Made by a program: the position numbers and the translations under genes. Shown in pieces: positions 61,077 to 64,000 of a stretch of 64,000 nucleotides of DNA. The stretch lies in assembly GCA_007695145.1 (NCBI GenBank), contig REEI01000062.1, positions 1 through 64,000 of the forward strand, written 5' to 3'. The stretch is from Saprospirales bacterium. Its GTDB lineage: Bacteria; Bacteroidota; Bacteroidia; Chitinophagales; Saprospiraceae. The notes under the pieces were generated by a model. That model did no database searches. It saw nothing but the letters and a program-made list of their open reading frames with translations, and was not told the DNA's origin. Within the stretch, counting starts at the first letter, position 1; each line of letters starts with the position of its first letter.

Positions 61077-61730
61077 ATGAAGTTTTTCATAGATACAGCC
61101 AATTTGAAACAAATTGAAGAAGCGAGAGATTTGGGCATTTTAGATGGGGTTACGACCAATCCCTCTCTTATGGCTAAGGAAGGGATTACCGGGCGTGAAA
61201 ATATTATGCAACACTACAAGACCATTTGTGAGTTAGTAGAAGGAGATGTGAGCGCTGAAGTCATATCGACTGATTTGGACGGTATTTTGAGGGAGGCAGA
61301 TGAATTAGCCGATATAGCCCCGAATATCGTTATCAAGGTGCCCATGATTAAGGATGGAATAAAAGCTATATCCAAGCTTCACGAGATGAATGTTCCCACC
61401 AATTGTACTTTAGTTTTTTCTGCAGGGCAGGCCATCCTTGCAGCAAAGGCTGGTGCGACCTATGTTTCACCATTTATAGGTAGAATTGACGATATTAATT
61501 GGGATGGGATGCAATTGATTCATCAGATTGCTGAAATTTATGCTATCCAGGGATTCGAAACGGAAATTTTAGCTGCTTCCATAAGGTCTTCCCTCGCAAT
61601 TGTTGAAGCAGCTGAAGCCGGCGCAGATGTAGTTACCTGCCCACTTGACAGTATAATGGGTCTGTTAAAACATCCTTTAACAGATATTGGTCTTGCAAAG
61701 TTTTTGGAAGACCATAAAAGGGGCAACTAG
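61077..61730 (+). CDS. fsa: Fructose-6-phosphate aldolase / transaldolase, FSA-TalC family
   Basis: Schiff-base aldolase of the small transaldolase family, acting in the non-oxidative pentose phosphate pathway (transaldolase) or as fructose-6-phosphate aldolase. The 217-aa length is typical. Motifs: FIDTANLKQIEEA, GVTTNPSLMAKEG, SAEV, the Schiff-base Lys87 in IVIKVPM, NCTLVFSAGQAILAAKAGATYVSPFIGRIDD and the ILAASIRS segment. Choosing aldolase or transaldolase activity needs the active-site residue comparison; both are reported in this family. Single-gene unit between the SRP RNA gene and ftsK. Confidence 0.9.
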   Translation: MKFFIDTANLKQIEEARDLGILDGVTTNPSLMAKEGITGRENIMQHYKTICELVEGDVSAEVISTDLDGILREADELADIAPNIVIKVPMIKDGIKAISKLHEMNVPTNCTLVFSAGQAILAAKAGATYVSPFIGRIDDINWDGMQLIHQIAEIYAIQGFETEILAASIRSSLAIVEAAEAGADVVTCPLDSIMGLLKHPLTDIGLAKFLEDHKRGN

Positions 61731-61870
61731 TGTAAGACAAAATATTTTTCTGCTCTGGAGATTAAGTGGAAAAGGTATTTTCATCACAAATTCTTGGTTT
61801 GAACTGGACTCAAACGGCTAAAACCTTTAGTCGCGAAGGGTTGATTTATCCTTTTGACGAAAGATTTACC

Positions 61871-61902
61871 AAATTACCAAGGGTTGTAAGCTGGTAATTT
61901 TT
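61871..61902. terminator. Hairpin between the convergent fsa and ftsK genes
   Basis: AAATTACCA (61871-61879) and TGGTAATTT (61892-61900) form a 9-bp stem followed by TT then an A-run, so it can serve as a terminator for both directions. It lies about 140 nt past the fsa stop and 60 nt past the ftsK stop. Confidence 0.5.
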
Positions 61903-61965
61903 AAAAAATACCATTCTTTCACTTCGAAATAGAGGTTTGGTAAATGGAGGATTTTTTGGGTAAGC

Positions 61966-64000
61966 TTAACTAATTGGGTTGTTGCTGTGGATTTCTTGCA
62001 GGAGGCGGTTGAGTTCATCTTCGCTGTAAACCAGTACTTCCCTTGCTTTTGAACCTTCACTGGCACCAACTATTCCAAAGGCCTCCAATTGGTCCATAAT
62101 CCTACCTGCCCGATTGAATCCAAGTTTAAGTTTTCGCTGAATCATTGAAGTGGATCCGGATTGTGCCTGAACAACTACCAGGGCAGCTTCGTCGAACATT
62201 TCGTCCAACTCGGCGGCCGATATTCCTCCAGTTCCGGTAGAGCCTTCAACTGAAAATTCTGGCAACAAATATGGTTCAGGATATCCCCTTTGGTCGCCAA
62301 TATGATCAAGTACATCTTCAACTTCCGGAGTATCAACAAAGGCACATTGCAAGCGGATTACATTTCCTCCAACAGATAGCAACATATCCCCCCTTCCAAT
62401 CAATTGATCGGCACCTCCGGCATCTAAAATAGTGCGTGAATCAATTTTAGAGGTTACCTTATAAGCAATTCTCGCAGGAAAGTTGGCTTTAATGATACCT
62501 GTGATGATGTTGACAGAGGGTCTTTGTGTTGCAATCACCAGGTGAATGCCAACTGCCCTGGCCAATTGTGCAAGACGTGCTATTGGCATTTCAATTTCTT
62601 TGCCTGCTGTCATAATCAAATCGGCAAACTCGTCAATAACCAAAACAATAAATGGTAAAAATTTATGACCCTTTTGTGGATTCAACTTTCTATCTACAAA
62701 TTTCTTATTGTATTCCCTAATGTTTCTTGCCCTTGCCTTTTTTAAGAGATCGTACCTCTGGTCCATTTCAATACAAAGTGAGTTGAGTGTTTCAATCACT
62801 TTTGTAGTATCAGTTATGATAGGTTCGTGTTGTCCGGGCATTTGGGCAAGAAAATGCTTTTCTAGTTTTCCGTAAGGGTAGAGCTCAACCTTTTTCGGGT
62901 CAATCAAAACCAACTTAACCCTTGAAGGATGGTTGTGATAAAGAAGACTGACCAAAATAGCATTGATACCAACTGACTTTCCCTGTCCGGTGGCTCCAGC
63001 CATTAATAAGTGAGGCATTTTTGCGAGGTCTGCTATATATACTTCGTTGGAAATGGTTTTTCCAAGAGCTATAGGTAAGTCCATTCCCGTTTTTTGGAAT
63101 TTATCCGTTTTAATCAACTCCCGTAGAGAGACGATTTGTTTCTTTTTATTGGGCACCTCAATACCTATGGTTCCTTTACCGGGTATAGGAGCTATGATGC
63201 GTATCCCCAGTGCAGCAAGACTGAGAGCTATATCATCCTCAAGATTTTTTATCTTTTGAATGCGCACACCCGGAGCAGGTACAATCTCGTATAAAGTCAC
63301 AGTTGGGCCAATAGTAGCCCTTATCTTCACTATGTCTATTTTATAATTGGAGAGAGTGCGGATAATCTGATTCTTATTTTCCTCAAGCTCCTCCCTGTTG
63401 ATAGAGACCTTTTCCCCATCGTGTGATTCAAGGAGGTCAATTTCCGGCTTGACATAAGAAGATAGTTCAAGCGAGGGGTCGTAAGGTTCAGACTCTTTAT
63501 CTTTATCCTCTACAGCTATCTCCATTATGGGATTTATGTCACCCGTTTCATTGATTTCCAGTTCAGTATCTCTACCCGAATCACTGTCGCTAAAATCACC
63601 TCCACGCTTGTCATCCTGCTTCAATATCACTGGGTCCTCATCAGGATTTTCCTCAGATATCCTATCTGAAAAATCATCTCCCATAGAAATGGTAGTGAAC
63701 TCATAGGGTGAAGTTGAGGATTCTTTACCGGATTCTAGATCAATCAAGTCGGACTTATTTTCTTTAGCCCCGGCAGAATTTTTACTTTCTACATCTTTCT
63801 TTTTGGAGTTTTTCCTAAAAAAAAGTAGGGCTGAGGGGCTGTAATCGTTTGAGGGGATCCAACTGCCAAAACTCTTTAATTGAGTAGGACTAATGTTGAA
63901 GAGAAGAATGCAATATGCTGCCGTCAAAAACATTAAAAATATGAGGGTGCCAACCGCACCAATAAAGCCGGAAATTTGAGTTTGAGCATAAGAGCCTACA
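61966..64000 (-). CDS. ftsK: DNA translocase FtsK (partial, 5' end beyond the window)
   Basis: Septum-associated ATPase that pumps chromosome termini apart and activates XerCD at dif. The frame stays open through the window edge at 64000; the first visible residues (GSYAQTQISGFIGAVGTLIF) are part of the N-terminal membrane region, so the true start lies outside. An acidic linker follows (many Glu/Asp), then the motor domain with Walker A GATGQGKSVGINAIL, IDPKKVEL, the Walker B VLVIDEFADL and the R-finger region ATQRPS. The C-terminal gamma winged helix (last 70 residues, SMIQRKLKLGFNRAGRIMDQLE) is present and recognises KOPS. Stop is TAA at 61966. Confidence 0.96.
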   Translation of the reverse strand, partial: VGSYAQTQISGFIGAVGTLIFLMFLTAAYCILLFNISPTQLKSFGSWIPSNDYSPSALLFFRKNSKKKDVESKNSAGAKENKSDLIDLESGKESSTSPYEFTTISMGDDFSDRISEENPDEDPVILKQDDKRGGDFSDSDSGRDTELEINETGDINPIMEIAVEDKDKESEPYDPSLELSSYVKPEIDLLESHDGEKVSINREELEENKNQIIRTLSNYKIDIVKIRATIGPTVTLYEIVPAPGVRIQKIKNLEDDIALSLAALGIRIIAPIPGKGTIGIEVPNKKKQIVSLRELIKTDKFQKTGMDLPIALGKTISNEVYIADLAKMPHLLMAGATGQGKSVGINAILVSLLYHNHPSRVKLVLIDPKKVELYPYGKLEKHFLAQMPGQHEPIITDTTKVIETLNSLCIEMDQRYDLLKKARARNIREYNKKFVDRKLNPQKGHKFLPFIVLVIDEFADLIMTAGKEIEMPIARLAQLARAVGIHLVIATQRPSVNIITGIIKANFPARIAYKVTSKIDSRTILDAGGADQLIGRGDMLLSVGGNVIRLQCAFVDTPEVEDVLDHIGDQRGYPEPYLLPEFSVEGSTGTGGISAAELDEMFDEAALVVVQAQSGSTSMIQRKLKLGFNRAGRIMDQLEAFGIVGASEGSKAREVLVYSEDELNRLLQEIHSNNPIS

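Overview
The window comes from a Bacteroidota chromosome, most likely a Saprospirales/Lewinella-like lineage (class-level placement is inference). The signs are promoters with the Bacteroidota-type -7 box TAnnTTTG, a T9SS-sorted secreted protein, a TonB receptor with a carboxypeptidase-like N-terminal domain, a DUF5689 surface lipoprotein, an HU-CCDC81/SPOR protein, DUF3108 and DUF4230 proteins, a long S16 protein and several TTG/GTG starts. No tRNA, rRNA, CRISPR array, prophage or intact insertion sequence was seen. Most of the window is ordinary chromosomal gene content.

Layout. 0.1-2.7 kb (-): DtxR-type metal repressor and a Mn/Zn/Fe ABC importer (binding protein, ATPase) with a candidate operator. 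2.8-8.5 kb: typA, a fused peptide-type ABC ATPase, and an ABC-2 exporter pair. 8.6-11.6 kb: rpsP with a structured leader, an unknown 471-aa protein and an EI24 membrane protein. 11.7-13.4 kb (-): OmpR-type two-component pair. 13.5-20.4 kb (+): SPOR protein, kdsA, FAD oxidoreductase, DoxX, alpha/beta hydrolase, DASH-type cryptochrome. 20.5-25.2 kb: lolD, two glycosyltransferases, ribB with a decayed GTP cyclohydrolase II half. 25.3-32.0 kb: TonB receptor plus OB-fold-like surface lipoprotein, divergent from a secreted DNase-I-like nuclease. 32.2-35.2 kb: PIF1-like helicase, a 45-aa membrane protein, miaE, ruvC. 35.4-39.4 kb (-): a five-gene teichoic-acid-like cluster (CDP-glycerol synthase, two TagF-like transferases, LicD, LicC-like cytidylyltransferase). 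39.5-43.1 kb: DUF3108, DUF4230, DoxX, lhgO. 43.2-50.5 kb (-): folE, fabD, yqgE, ABC-F ATPase, lolA, a GH3-type enzyme and a secreted unknown. 50.8-54.0 kb: LytS/LytTR system, fructosamine-kinase-like protein, small secreted protein. 54.0-60.2 kb: intergenic IS21-like end relic, T9SS cargo protein, heptose kinase, waaA, outer-membrane protein. 60.2-64 kb: relic of a group II intron 3' end, SRP RNA gene, transaldolase-like fsa, and ftsK running off the window.

How the genes work together. kdsA, waaA and the heptose kinase serve LPS inner-core synthesis; lolA and lolD serve lipoprotein transport to the outer membrane. The glycosyltransferases and the CDP-glycerol/LicD cluster probably modify surface glycans. 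The TonB receptor, the lipoprotein and the nuclease look like an uptake or scavenging unit for extracellular DNA; this is the most interesting functional hypothesis here. Several genes (SPOR protein, lolD, ribB, ruvC) have a -7 box only 3-7 nt before the start codon, which suggests leaderless mRNAs.
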